Of a DNA stretch of 64,000 bases, positions 20,002-32,382 are shown in pieces; position 1 is the first letter of the stretch, and each line of letters opens with the position of its first letter. The translations under genes and the position numbers were made by a program. Origin of the DNA: Hydractinia symbiolongicarpus (Eukaryota; Cnidaria; Hydrozoa; Anthoathecata; Hydractiniidae); the NCBI RefSeq assembly GCF_029227915.1, contig NC_079885.1:11397001-11461000 (forward strand). Reading direction: 5' to 3'. Under the pieces are notes generated by a model, which searched no databases, was not told the origin of the DNA, and saw nothing but the letters and a program-made list of their open reading frames with translations.

Positions 20002-20760
20002 ACTGACATTTCTTTGTATTTAGAAGGTTTTTGATTGCGATTATCTGTTCTTTTTATGTTAACACTTAGCGCAAGATATATATTTGATTCACCACAGTGT
20101 CGTGTTGATTTCAGTCTCAATTTTGAAAACTTTATCTCCCACTGAAGTAGTTGACATAACTTTTAAACCTTATGTTGCTTGTACACTGTACGCACCTTTT
20201 TAAGAAGATAATAAAAGTTTATTTGAATAAATTTTCTTGAACGTATCAAACTCTTTCCCAGGGTTTCGTCTCTTCTTTTTGTGAGGCCGGATAACCCTAG
20301 CCAAGCCGGGTAGTGGAATGCCTTACGCCTTGACACACGCCATAAATACTCAGTGTGTCAACGCTAATCGATATTTTCAATGATAATTTTTTTTATGGAA
20401 ATAATTGAGCTGGCTAGCGAGGCTAGCAAAATATTATATCAAAAAATTGCCTGCTGGTTAAAAAATGGGAGAGAATTAAAAAACACAAAACTTAGTTTAT
20501 ATAAAATCCAGGAGTATACATTATACAATGTCGGCCTTAAAGGTCACATCAACCCAATATTAAACAGTCAGACATGATGTTCTCACTGAGAGATTTACCA
20601 GTGTTTTCATTTTCGCCAGTTTTAAACTCAGCAACTTATATTTTAAATCCCTATTTTTTTCCCTGAACTAATTGTTTTTAGAGTATATAACCTTAAACCT
20701 GACAAAAAGCGTCTAAAACAAGAAGGTCAGTTTACTTACAATTCTTGTAATACTTTGTCT

Positions 20761-20895
20761 GACATACTAACTGACGACATACTAACTGACGACATACTAA
20801 CTGACGATATACTAACTCGCGGCATACTAACTGACGACATACTAACTGACGACATAATAACTGACGACATACTAACTGACGACATACTAACTGAC
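20761..20895. repeat. 15-bp minisatellite, copy A (9 units)
   Basis: Nine units of GACATACTAACTGAC with a few variants (GATATACTAACTCGC, GGCATACTAACTGAC), then a truncated unit. This is the short ancestral-looking form of the array expanded in copy B. Confidence 0.92.
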
Positions 20896-22434
20896 GACAT
20901 GCGGAGTTTTTAGCTCTATTAATTAGCTGTTATCAGTGTACTTTAACGAATACATTTGCACAGTGGACAATGGCAAATCACGCCATTCTACAATTTTTCT
21001 AGCGAAATTTTTCTTTCTTGTTTTCTAAAGTGGTTTCCCTTACAAAGTACAGTGCCCTCGCAAGTCAAAGTAAGATGTTTTCCGAAAGGATACCTTTGAA
21101 CATTAGAACTATTTTAAAATTATAAAATCAGTGAAATGAACCGGTTTCAAAGTGGGCGACAACAGGATATGATCCATGAAGCGCTTAAGTTCTGGTAAAG
21201 CCAAATTGATCGCTTAAGTTCTGGTAAAACATACCGTGCATCCAAGAGAGGCGCTTTAATACAGGTATACGGTGTGTCACAAATCTAGTGGGGCGCTTAC
21301 AGCGATAAGTTCTTCCCGACGTTGAAACATGCAGGTTGAATTGATTAAGTGCATTTAAACTGTGCCGCACATTCAGGTTGAGCCTCTCGGTACAAGTACA
21401 CAGAAAGTCCAGTAAGGCGTTCGTAGCGATACAACGTTACGGATATAATGCTATTTTCAATAAGTAACTTTCTCGCAGCCGAAAAAAAACACAGGTTGCA
21501 CAATCTGTTGTTACGCAGTTATGGCAAGAACAGTCAGCCTTTCATTAATTTGACTAATAACTTCACAGTATTTATGAGGGGTGGCTGGTCAAACACTATG
21601 TACAGGGAAGCCATGTAAAAAATCCGTGTTACAGCAGTATGCCCTTTTATGTCTTTTTCCAAAAAAACAAGATTTGTTACGCTACAAACATTTATTGTCG
21701 TAGCTACCAAACTGCATTTGACATAAGAAGTACAACCAACTGTGTTTGGCTACAAACAACTGAGTTATTCACTTTTTAGCTGAAGGTACCACAGCTTAGA
21801 TAGCCAGAACATAAGTTGCAGATCAGATTGCTAAGGATAAGACAAAAAGAAACAATAATAATGTTGGCTAGGATAGAAAACACTAAGGTAATCCTAATAC
21901 TTACACATGCCTAGACAACGTGATGATATACATATCTAAATGTGCAAAAATATATAAAAATTAAATAATACAAAAATTGATAGCTTTAAAAAGACAAAAA
22001 GTCAACAAAAGACACCTGAAAACCTAAACACTACAACATCCAAAAGGGCTGTGTTGTAACCCTGGCTCTGATCATTTCATCCTCCTTCGTCAGCTTGGTT
22101 AGGGTTGTGGGTTGTTTATCGAAATCAAAGCTCGCGATTTGTTTACTTTTCTGTTTGTTAAAATATATCACATTTGTTATTTGCAACTTAAAGAATTCGT
22201 TCGTGGTTAGCACGACCTGCTTTTGCTCGACAAACAGACATAATACAGGTACTATTAATATAAAAACAGCAACTTTTTTTTATTATAAAATAATTAGCAT
22301 TAATATATTGTTTCTCAGTTTTACAAAGATAAAAATTTTGTTCCTTTTTTAATGTGATCACACTTGTTTTAAATGTTGTGAAGAAGGTACATATAGTTTT
22401 ATCCCACATTCCACCATCACGATTCACGAAAATA

Positions 22435-23151
22435 TTATTTTGCATTCTTTGATTCGCACACAGATTTTCTGATAAGTTGATATACAACATGGACAGTATT
22501 GTATATCAACTTATCATGGGCTATACATTTTCGTGGCAATTCATCTTCTGTGTTTCTTCTAAGCTCCTTGATTTCATATACATCACTTAAGTATTGTTTT
22601 AAAGTTTCAGTTGGAATGCTATATGGTGGTTGCTTGCGGAGAGACATATCATATTCAAAACATTCTAACAATACTCGCCCTTGCGGCACCAATAACTTTG
22701 TCACTTGTGCAACATAACGTTGACGCTCCTCAGCAGCTGTTGATACCAAACCACCAATATCCACACAATAATCGAAAAGTCCTCCAAGCATATCAACATC
22801 TGTGTAAAAGAAGTCTCACTGATAAATTTTGAGCATTTCGTTGTGTGTGTAAATCGTATAGCCATCTTTTGCGTCAACTGTGTAATCCAAAGATAAACGT
22901 TGGAAAAAGTAATTACAAGCTGCTTCGGAAAATTCAACTCCAACAACTGCTACTTTTTGCTTATAAAGCAAAAACATTTCAACTGTTGCACCGCAGCAAG
23001 GAACCAAGACACGTTTTCCTTTTACAGTTCCTTGAACCATATCTTGAAAGTATTGTGTTACGTATGGACTCCCCTGGGGCATGTCCCAAGGAAGATCGTT
23101 GTTCTTCCATCTTTTTTCCCACATTGTGTTTGTCGCTTCTCTTGACTGCAT
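22435..23151 (-). pseudogene. TPMT-like S-adenosylmethionine methyltransferase, copy A, with internal stop
   Basis: ATG 23151 lies just after an acceptor-like CTTGTTTAG. The frame has WEKRWKNNDLPWDMPQ, VLVPCCGATVEMFLLY and VVGVEFSEAACNYFF, the thiopurine methyltransferase-family SAM-binding region, then continues after a stop with DMLGGLFDYCVDIGGL and QGRVLLECFEYD. At about 22820 the codon read as Cys in copy B is TGA here, cutting the protein at half length. The usual VPLCG is VPCCG and VDM is VEM in this copy, further signs of relaxed constraint. The family transfers methyl groups to S, Se or related atoms of small molecules. The C-terminus ends at 22435. Confidence 0.85.
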
Positions 23152-23708
23152 TTTCTCTACCAGCCTAAACAAGAAAAAGTTGTTTACATAAATTTAGCAT
23201 ATATAAATTATGACTCCGTTTTCTTAAAACAACGGCATAATTTTACAGCTTTGCCAGGAGACTATTCTAACTCATCAATTGTATTTTCCCCATAAAATAA
23301 TTGCTTTTTAGCCGATGTAAGCTTTTACATAAGAACAAACGAAAATACAAAGCGTTGTTTGTTTTTTAATATTTATGTTTATTCACTCATACTGCGAAGT
23401 AAAGTATGAATGTTAGTTTAGGCAGCAGAACTTTGCCTTACCATTTCTTAGTCGTGATGAATGGCTGAACGAACGATGTTAAAAGTATAATGTAAGGTAG
23501 TTTTTTAATTAAAGCACATCCAACCACAAAGAGGCAGATGATTACAAAAACCGTGGTTGGTAAACAAACATATTTGTCGGGAAAGAATGTAAAGAATGAT
23601 ATATAGTTTACGTAAGTTATGCTAAATACGCAAATACTTGGCCTTTGAAGCTTCAGTTATAAAAATTAATCCGTAGTTTAATTGCAGAAAAAAAAGATCT
23701 AGCCATAG

Positions 23709-25621
23709 ATCAAAGTTATAATGTTTATGTTATAAATATGCAGAAAGTTTTTCAAAAAGTTAAACCTGTAATTATTAATTATCCACCAATATACTTCCAC
23801 CCATGGAGGTTCCATGTCCCACCTTCAGCTAATGTGTCCGCTTGGTTTGTTTACATTTTTACCTCCATTTCTTCAAGTAAGTATCGGTACTGTGATTCCA
23901 TGCATTCTGCTTTGTAGAAATGTCCCATCACATATATAGCTTGTTTAGCTAGCTACAGTCATCCACAAAATGTGATGCCTCTGGCAAATTTATACCACAA
24001 ACTAAGAACCAGAAAGTTTAGCAAAGTCAGGAAAAGAACATAGCTAGCCAGATATTTTGCAGATAGTATGTTCCGTTATTACCTATGATAAGTGTTTATA
24101 AAAGTATGTCACGTGTAATCAGTTATGTTGCTTGGCCACAAAGAGCAGTTTTTAACACTGAGGGGGGATGGAGAGCCTTTTTTTTTGTAGCGATTGTAGC
24201 TATATATATTTTACGCACGTTGGAAAAGAAACTTTTTTAACCTTGCTGGTGAGCATACACCAGTGCTGCTCAAGTTACAGCAACTGAAATTATTATTTTA
24301 ATATACATATAATATATACATACAGCTAGGGAAACTTTTTCAACATCATTTCTTATTACTGACGCATTTTAAATTCTGATTAGCGGTTATCATGCAATTG
24401 TCAACGTGTATTAAAAATGTTTCATTATATTCATTATTTCTTATTTAATTCCCCAAGATGTACAAATAATGTCCCTAATTTCTGTTTCTGTAACTTCACC
24501 TGATCTTTACACCAATGCACTGATAGCACTGATGATGCGCATGCGTTAAAGATCATTAGATTTTTGCTGATAGTTACGGGAATTTTGGGGCGTGACGTAA
24601 AGTTTTGACATCACAAGCAAAATTCTATATGATATGAGAGTTTGACCGTGGTTTTTAGAAAAAACTGGTTATAAACCATCATATTTTTTTAATCATTGCT
24701 GACGTCATCAAATTTTCATAAACGATCTTTTTAATTGTTCCTAACTACTTAGAAAAAATTGTGAAAAAAAATCTTTGTGTATTGACGGGTGCTTGATGAC
24801 GTCATCAAAATTAAAGTTTAAAATTAAATCTACCCTGTTTCTTTTTTGCCTTAGTGGATTTTTTCACGGCCTAATTGTCTTCTTTACAATATTTTTTTCC
24901 TTTATTCACTTGTAACCTATCTTTTTTATCTAAACTATATGTGGCGCAATTAGTGATTAAATAGAATGGTATTTTGGCGCTCAATAAATTAAACTTATGC
25001 CTCTATTTCTTTTTTATGCTTTGATGTAAATCCGATTTTATTTTTCAGTTTCTTTTTGCTAAAGACTTTCCATTTGGTTCAAGAGAATTTTATATTTATA
25101 GCCGCTATTTTGTTTTTAACCGAGGAAGTCGGAACAGGGATACGCCGTTTAAATATTCGTTTAGTTGTCCATATGGGGTGCAGCAAATGTGGCGCAGAGA
25201 ATTGGTTTCAACATAGTTAATAGAAAAAACACTATTAACTATGGTTTCAACGTAACGCACAATACACGATAGATATTTGAATTGAATTTAAATGGATACC
25301 GCTTAGTTGTATCTCCTCATTTATTTTAACTTCTTGTTTTAACAAAGTTTAAAGATTTTAATGAATTGCTTAAAAGGGTAAAACAAACTATTGGTTGTAT
25401 TCAATAATGAAGGTTTTTAAGTTGTGTGCATTCACGGTGGAATAAAGTTATTGCAGCTATCTACGTAAAATTTTACAGTTTTTTTTAAGAAGAATTGTAG
25501 TTCATAAGAAAGTTTAGCCTAAGATTTTTCCAAAAATGAAAATTATGTTAAACTAAACAAAAGCAACGTGAGTTTAAAATTAAAGAGGAATAATTTTTTT
25601 TGAGATATTTTTTTTATAATA
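23709..25621. other. unique spacer between the two 10-kb copies
   Basis: No gene is supported. AT-rich, with several TGACGTCATCA-like words (24700-24800) and short stop-filled frames. No transposon ends were found at either junction, so this is probably the sequence that originally followed the ancestral copy. Confidence 0.5.
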
Positions 25622-26824
25622 ACTATTCTTACCACCATTTGCAAATCTGAAAGTTTTATCTGTATATGGGTTGGTTTATTCTCGACCCCAGAGCTCTTTG
25701 AGATAAACTCGAAAGTAGCTCTGGACCCGCCTGGTCACGTGATGGATTTTGATTGGCCTATTATTAGAGATCTATGTTTTTCCGTGAAAGATTGTGTTTA
25801 GCATTTAAATGTAAACAAACATGACGGCGGGAGAGACGAACGATCGAAATAATGTCGTGACTGAAATTAAAGCAGATATTAGGGGCTATCCATGTCTACC
25901 AAGAACATAATTCGGCTCTCTCTTTTAACAACAATTACTGTTTGTATTTGACCATTCTTTAGATAGCTAACTTTTAGTGTTACACACATGTGGCCCACCC
26001 ACTAACCAGGCTGAAGGATGAAGGGAGGAGGCTTCTAGCTAGCTAACATTACTGTGCTACTAGCTAGCTAAGTGAAAGTTACTGCATGCTATGCAAATGT
26101 TTATTCATGTTGTAGAAAATGATTTTTTAGTAAGCCAGGTGAAACTTACAGCTTCGTCTGGAAAGTATATAGTTGGCTAGCTACACCTTTTTAGAGTTCT
26201 TCTCCCATAAAAAATATAAATTGGTGTTTCCTTCTGACGTTCAACGATAGGCTATCCTATTTTCTTTTTCGTGGAATAAAATGCAGTGAAAAAACTTGTA
26301 ATAAAAAATGCTGTGATATAACCATATGGTACCAACTTTAAGAGAATCAGCTTTTGCAAGCTTCAAATATTGAGATTCTTATTATTTTGGAAATTTTGAA
26401 GCATTCTCGCAAAAGTTATATATCTTATATTAGAACCGAAAATTGTGACAGCAAAATAATTCGTTTGAAAGTAAAATTGTAGAAAATGTTCAGCAAAATA
26501 TAAAGCATATAATTATATTCTTTTCAAAAAGCCGGATTTAAGTCACTTTTAGAATGACTGTGCAACAATTATATAAATTTTAATAAAATAAAATTGAAGA
26601 GAACAAAACTTTAATAAAATAGTAAAAAAATGACGAAATTAGAAAATCTGAGCAAACAATTAAATTGTGGCAAGACCTCTAATATTTTTGTATTATCATT
26701 TTAAGATAGAGTCATTTTTCCTTAAGCATAGTTTGGGTCTGATTTAAGAATTTTATTGATGGATTCTTTAAAAATATATAAAAGTTTGTCTTCAATATTT
26801 TCTTTCTTTTCCTTTTTTACAACA

Positions 26825-26867
26825 ATGTATACATTGTATATTGCATTACTTTTTATCATCTGCAAAA
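26825..26867 (+). other. candidate signal-peptide exon of the copy B Ly6 gene
   Basis: Same as 14731-14773: MYTLYIALLFIICK followed by one base and GT at 26868. Joined to the exon at 29808 it would place the first conserved Cys a few residues after a plausible cleavage site. The donor GTAGAA is poor, so another first exon is quite possible. Confidence 0.28.
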
Positions 26868-27285
26868 GTAGAAATTTTTCAAATCTTCTGTCTTTTACAT
26901 TATACTAAGGTTATTATAAATAAGAAGACATTTTCGGATAATGTTTTTTTTAATTATTTTGACCCTATATCTGCAAAATTATGTTCCAGAAAATGTGCAG
27001 AAATAAATTCTACAAAAAATGATGAAAATGTTTGTGTGATATAAACATTCCATTACTGAAAAATTATATAAAGAAAAATAAAACATATTTCTGTCAAAAT
27101 ATTCAAACTGTAAATTTTTATAAAAATGCCCTTTGATTGCAAACTTTACTTTTCTTATGGCATCCTAATTACAAAGTGTTTACTAAGAAAAGTTTCAAGT
27201 GTTTTATTCCAAAAAAAAAAAGAACAAATTTTGCACATCGGTTGCTGAATCCAACTTTTCTATGCTAACAAATGTATTGTGTATC

Positions 27286-27327
27286 GCAAATACGGAGCTA
27301 CCTGATGCAGGTTAGCTCCGTATTTGC
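27286..27327. repeat. 42-bp near-perfect hairpin (copy B)
   Basis: Same 19-bp stem, one-base bulge and ATG loop as at 15191-15232, without a substitution although flanking sequence has diverged slightly. Confidence 0.7.
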
Positions 27328-29223
27328 TCAGTTGGCAGATTAACCCGCTTGAAAAAATCATTTTTTATTCGAAAAGTCAACCCAGGAAATGATCTATATA
27401 TCCTGTTCTCTGTTTGTAAAAGAATAGGTAACAAACCAGCAATACAATTAATACAGAAAATCCTTATTTTTGGACAAAATAAAACTGATAAGAAATGTAT
27501 TACATAACATGTTTTTTTCTTTTTTGTTTTATCTTGCAATATGCATGTTTTTGCTTTTTCAACCTGACACTGGCTTGCTAAGTGATATTATATGAATCGA
27601 GTCAACTCACCGTTTCAACTCATCCTGAGTTGGAGAAAGTTGGCCTACTTTTTATAATGTCAATAAATTTTTAATAGTGGTCTATTTCATGCCAGCTGGT
27701 TAACTTAATTATAAATGGGTTAATCCATCTTATATAATCAAGCTCTATGCTGGTGTAACAAAACAGCTTGCACAGAAAAAAAGTAGCTATTTTTATATAG
27801 TTAGAGATAGTGGCATCTTTTTTTGAGTCTTCCAGTATTAGAAGCCACTGTGGTTAAACTTATGATTAAAAATATAAGCTCATGACAGCAATACACTGGA
27901 TAAAGAGCTAACTAACTAGTGTGCTAAATATGTATGTATAGCTAGTGCGATTTTCACATATATCTATATAGCTATAGCTAAAACTAGCACTTAAGCTACA
28001 AAACAGAGACTGGCTACGTAACTAAGTTTCAGATTTACATGTAGCTTAAAAATTCAAATCATGACGTTAAGACATAATTCAAACCAAAATAAAACCTGCT
28101 TTTTCCAGTTTTCGTGGAGGTTGAATTTCTCTTTTATATAATTAAAGAATCTAGATTGTATTTTACGGACCTGCATATTAAAAATGTTAATTTGGTCTGC
28201 AAAATGCAGTTTTGATTACCTGCTAATTATTTCGCATTGCTTCCTATTGCTTTATTTCAGGTCTGATGCTAATGCAATGGCATAACTGCCAGTAAAAGCC
28301 AAGCATTTTGGTGATTTTGACAAATGCATGCAAGTCGAATAAAATTGTAATGTCAATTTGCTTTAAATCATTAAATTAAAAAAAGTGATCGTATAACAGC
28401 GATTAATACTAAAGATACTAACAGCTATTAACAGCTACTAACAGACTAAATCACGGGCAAAATTGACCAGTATTTAAGCCTTAAGAGAGATATAGCAGAA
28501 TTAACGAAGAAGGTAATAACTGAGTTTGTGTGAATAAAAGCGGGTATGTTTCACACTCTCTAGCAATTACATAATTAAAATAAATATGATAAGATAAGGT
28601 AAGATATGATAAGGTATAAATATGAAACATTATATTCCACAGATATTTATTGTCACACCCATTAAATCAATGAATATTTTGAAGTTTCAATAAAATTGAT
28701 TTTTTTAACAAAATATGAATCGTTTTTTTTTTTAGATGCTTTGATATTGGCTATTACTCGAAACTACCCTTAAAAATCTCTATGAAACCCTTAAAACCTG
28801 AAACTTACAACACGACTTTGTTTCATCAAGAAGAATCATTTTGCTTGTTTTGGACACCTGATAAATCTGGTTTCCCAATTTTTTCGAATTTAACGATAAT
28901 CGAAAAAACGGATTTCCGGGTAATTTTTGGCAACTTTTCATGCGCTCTATGTAAAAACGGAAAATATGTTAAGTCATATTATGTTCGAAAACCCCCGAAC
29001 CGAATAGGGTTAACAAAACTTTTTAGAAATATTATAAAAAATGAAAAAATGATCAGCAATAGTAAAAATTTTCTGACATCATAATTTTGAGAATACGTGT
29101 TTTTACCGTTGACAATTGTAAGAGAATAATTACTCTTTATAATATTGCCTTTTGGAGCAATGCAGAAAATTATTAATAAAGTCGTTAACCCGTGGAACAA
29201 TCCACGGGAATTAGCTGACGTAA

Positions 29224-29322
29224 TTATTTCGCGCATCTGTTAATAAAAATATTTAACCCATCTGTTAATAATAATATTTCGCGCATCTGTTAATGAAATT
29301 ATTTCGCGCATCTGTTATTAAA
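29224..29322. repeat. short tandem repeat, TTTCGCGCATCTGTTAAT units (copy B)
   Basis: Counterpart of 17664-17760 with the same unit number and order, so it predates the duplication. Confidence 0.75.
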
Positions 29323-29807
29323 TTACTATAGAGTAGTCATGGTCCCTGGAAATATACACGAAAGCAGTGTAAACTACTTTTTTTTATTTTTTATAGTATA
29401 GTTTATCGGAAGTAGTGTTACGCCGCTTTCTCGTAAAATTCATATATTTAACAATAATTTGTGCATTTCTACGGCCTGAGTTTGATGTAAATGCTCCTCC
29501 CTACAAAAAGCTTTTGAAAAACTAAATTTGACATTTTCTTACACTTTTTGTTCAGTTTAAAAAACGTGCGTGGCTAACACAAGTCGCTTTCGACGCACAA
29601 ACAGACAGACGGAATACGACTATTATTATAGAGCTAATGCTAAAAAGCAGATTTATCTCTTCTTTGACCACACTTAGCAGCACTGTTACTATGGCAACTT
29701 CTAAATGGGAGATTTTAATCGACTCTCACCCCTCTCGCCAGCATACATAGATTTAAAGTGTTACAAAGAGCTAATAAATTCAGCACACGTTTTTCTTTAT
29801 TATATAG

Positions 29808-31629
29808 CAAATAGTTTAAAATGCAACGAGATGACCCAAGCTCAAAATCAGACAACACAGAGGGCATGCGAAAAATATTTAGACAGGTGTTTTGCTTCAT
29901 CTCTGTCAATGACAGTAACAGCACTTGGTCATTCAATCACCACACACCAAGAAGTCTTTGGTTGTACTCACAGCTCTTCGTGTGTCAAATGGTGTCAACT
30001 TTTTGAAGAGAACATACCAGAAGGGGCAGGAGTAACAGTCAAGAGTTGTAATGTAAGTCTGCATCCTCTATCAGCATTAAAAATTATTTTTAAAAACAAG
30101 AAAACCCTTTTTTCACTTCTCCAACTTTTAATTAAAAACTTTACCTCCGTAACTATTCTAATCTCTATTTTAATAATCCCGTTTCTGTTTGTCAAACGGG
30201 GTGATTTCGTGTTAAAAATGCACGATTTTGATTGAAATACCAAATATTGTCGTGCATTTTCCATGTTTTGTCTTATGTATAATGTTACTAGCTATAAAAT
30301 TAGCCGTATTTATATTAAGACAAACTAATATTCTAAGGCGAAAAATTCATCCTGAACGATTAGTTCAACAACATCAACAACAAGTCGTAATATGGAGTCG
30401 AACAATTAAAAGAAATTAATCATTAGCGTAAACACTGAGACAGACAGAATATTTAAGACAAATTCATTGCATTGCACTAACAAGCTCAATCATTTCATAC
30501 CAACAGCCATCATAAAGGAGTGCTCTTTCTATCAACATTTTTTTAAAGCATCGCGAAAGAGAAAAAGAGATTTCTTTTAAAGAAGTTTGTTAGAGGAAAC
30601 AATAAATGCAATGATCTATGATGATAAAGAATTTGTCTTCGACGTTTCACGGTTGGTAGGGGTTCTAGGGGATTAACCTCAAAAGCAGTGGGACAATCTT
30701 GCGCACTTTCTCCACTCTGTGTTTCTTCATCATCAATGTCTTCCAAGAGATTTTTATTTGCAAACAACATTTCTGTTTCACTAGACGCCAAATTTAAAGG
30801 TTTGTGCGTTTCTGCAAATATTTGGGTTTTAATTCTTTTTTGGATTAAATCCCAAACCATTCTTGCGCGTCCATTACATTTTGAACCACTTTTATTTTTC
30901 TCGTTGAACCCCTATCAAAGTGATCAGCAATTCTCGTTTTAAAACCTTCTTCTTCCGTCTCTAATGCAAGTTGTTTTTGTACGATCTTGAGAACTTCGTT
31001 TTTGGAGGATTTTTTCAGTGTTAACTTGTCCAGTGATACTGTAAAACATTTTTTCGGATCTGCTAGAACATCTGCGTACGCATTTAGTTCAATCTTAATC
31101 CAACGTCTCGATTTTTTGGCTATTTAATTTCCTCTGATCTCATGATCACCCTGTGATGCTAATGGTTTCACGTCCAAATGCAAAGAATTTACATTCAAAC
31201 TTAGTCGCCGAAACATTTGAAAACGTTTTATTTAGGCTAAAAATGTCATCTGTTGTTTATACTGAGGCAATTATAATAATTTGTCCAATTCATGCATCGT
31301 TTCACCGCACGAATTGAGATGCAAAAAAGAGAGAAAATGCCATTGACTGTTATTGCACTGCATTCACACTGTCGAATAAAATAATTTTTCAAATTAACTT
31401 AACATCTGAGACAGTTAGTTTTAACCTCCTTGGTCTTAGTATAAATACAGCTAGTTATTTATAGAATGATCATTTTTATTGCTTAGAAATTAACTAATTT
31501 TTTCAGACTAAATGTTGTGAAACTGACATGTGCAACAAAGATGTTTCCACCAGCAATGCAGTAACGTATGAAATATTCGCCACCGTCTTGGTCACACTTG
31601 CCTCAGTTTTGTTTAACAATATTTACTAA
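29808..31629 (+). CDS. Ly6/uPAR-type three-finger cell-surface protein, copy B (two exons seen)
   Basis: Exon 29808-30052 (245 nt, after acceptor TATATAG, before donor GTAAGT) and exon 31507-31629 (123 nt, after acceptor TTTTTTCAG, ending TAA) join in phase 0. Together they give exactly ten cysteines in Ly6 order: LKC, RAC, DRC, FGC, SSC, KWC, KSC, CC and MCN, ending in the diagnostic CCETDMCN. A C-terminal hydrophobic stretch (IFATVLVTLASVLF) after small polar residues suggests a GPI-anchor signal, although four polar residues follow it. The first exon with the signal peptide is not certain; 26825-26867 is a candidate. Such proteins are secreted or membrane-anchored and act in recognition, adhesion or receptor modulation. 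The specific role is unknown. The intron contains an antisense SANT-like remnant. Confidence 0.82.
30543..31170 (-). pseudogene. Myb/SANT-like remnant, copy B
   Basis: Counterpart of 18963-19562. The C-terminal frame is kept (30860-30543, with LLEDIDDEETQSGE and VKRRRQ). The N-terminal SANT-like part (31150-30870) has indels, for instance around the GGCTATTTAATTTCC stretch, so it is no longer open. It lies antisense within the Ly6 intron. Confidence 0.45.
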
Positions 31630-32382
31630 ATTGACATTTCTTTGTATTTAGAAAGTTTTTGATTGCGATTATCTGTTCTTTTTTATGTTAACACTTAGCG
31701 CAAGATATATATTAGATGCACCACAGTGTCGTGTTGATTTCAGTCTCAATTTTGAAAACTTTATCTCCAACTTAAGTAGTTGACATAACTTTTAAACCTT
31801 ATGTTGGTTGCACACTGTACGCACCTTTTTAAGAAGATAATCAAAATCTATTTGAATAAATAGTCTTGAACGTATCAAACTCTTTCCCAGGTCTTCGTCT
31901 ATTCTTTTTCTGAGGCCGGATAACCCTAGCCAATCCGGGTAGTGGATTGCCTTACGCCTTGACACACGCCATAAATACTCAGTCTGCCAACACTAAACGA
32001 TATTTTCAGTGATAATTTTTTTATGGAAATAATTGGGCCAGCTAGCGAGGTTAGCAAAATATTATCTCAAAAAGTTGCCTGCTGGTGTGGAGAAATGGGA
32101 GAGAAGTAAAAACACAAAAACTTAGTTTATATAAAATCTAGGAGTATACATTATACAATGTCGGCCTTAAAGGTCACATCAACCCAATATTAAACAGTCA
32201 GGCATGATGTTCTCACTGAGAGATTTTCCAGTGTTTTCATTTTCGCCAGTTGTAAGCTCAGCAACGCATATTCTACATCTCTATTTTTTCCCTGAACTAA
32301 GTATATATCCTTAAACCTGACAAAAAGCGTCTAAAACAAGAAGGTCATAAAGTTTGCCTAATATTCTTGTAATACTTTGTCT

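Larger units (their letters stand above)
13554..23708. repeat. 10-kb direct duplication, copy A
   Basis: Collinear with 25622-36085 over its whole length, with scattered substitutions and small indels. It starts at CTATTCTTAC just after the Polinton end and stops at AAAGATCTAGCCATAG. It carries in order a hairpin, an A-only segment of 556 bp, cgcgcatctgtta repeats, Ly6 exons with an antisense SANT-like remnant between, a short 15-bp minisatellite and a TPMT-like gene. Its Ly6 and TPMT genes are both damaged. Confidence 0.93.

Noticed and set aside
22499-23168. Plus-strand frames opposite the TPMT-like gene
   Set aside because: Shadows of the methyltransferase coding strand. The minus frame has the SAM-binding motifs.
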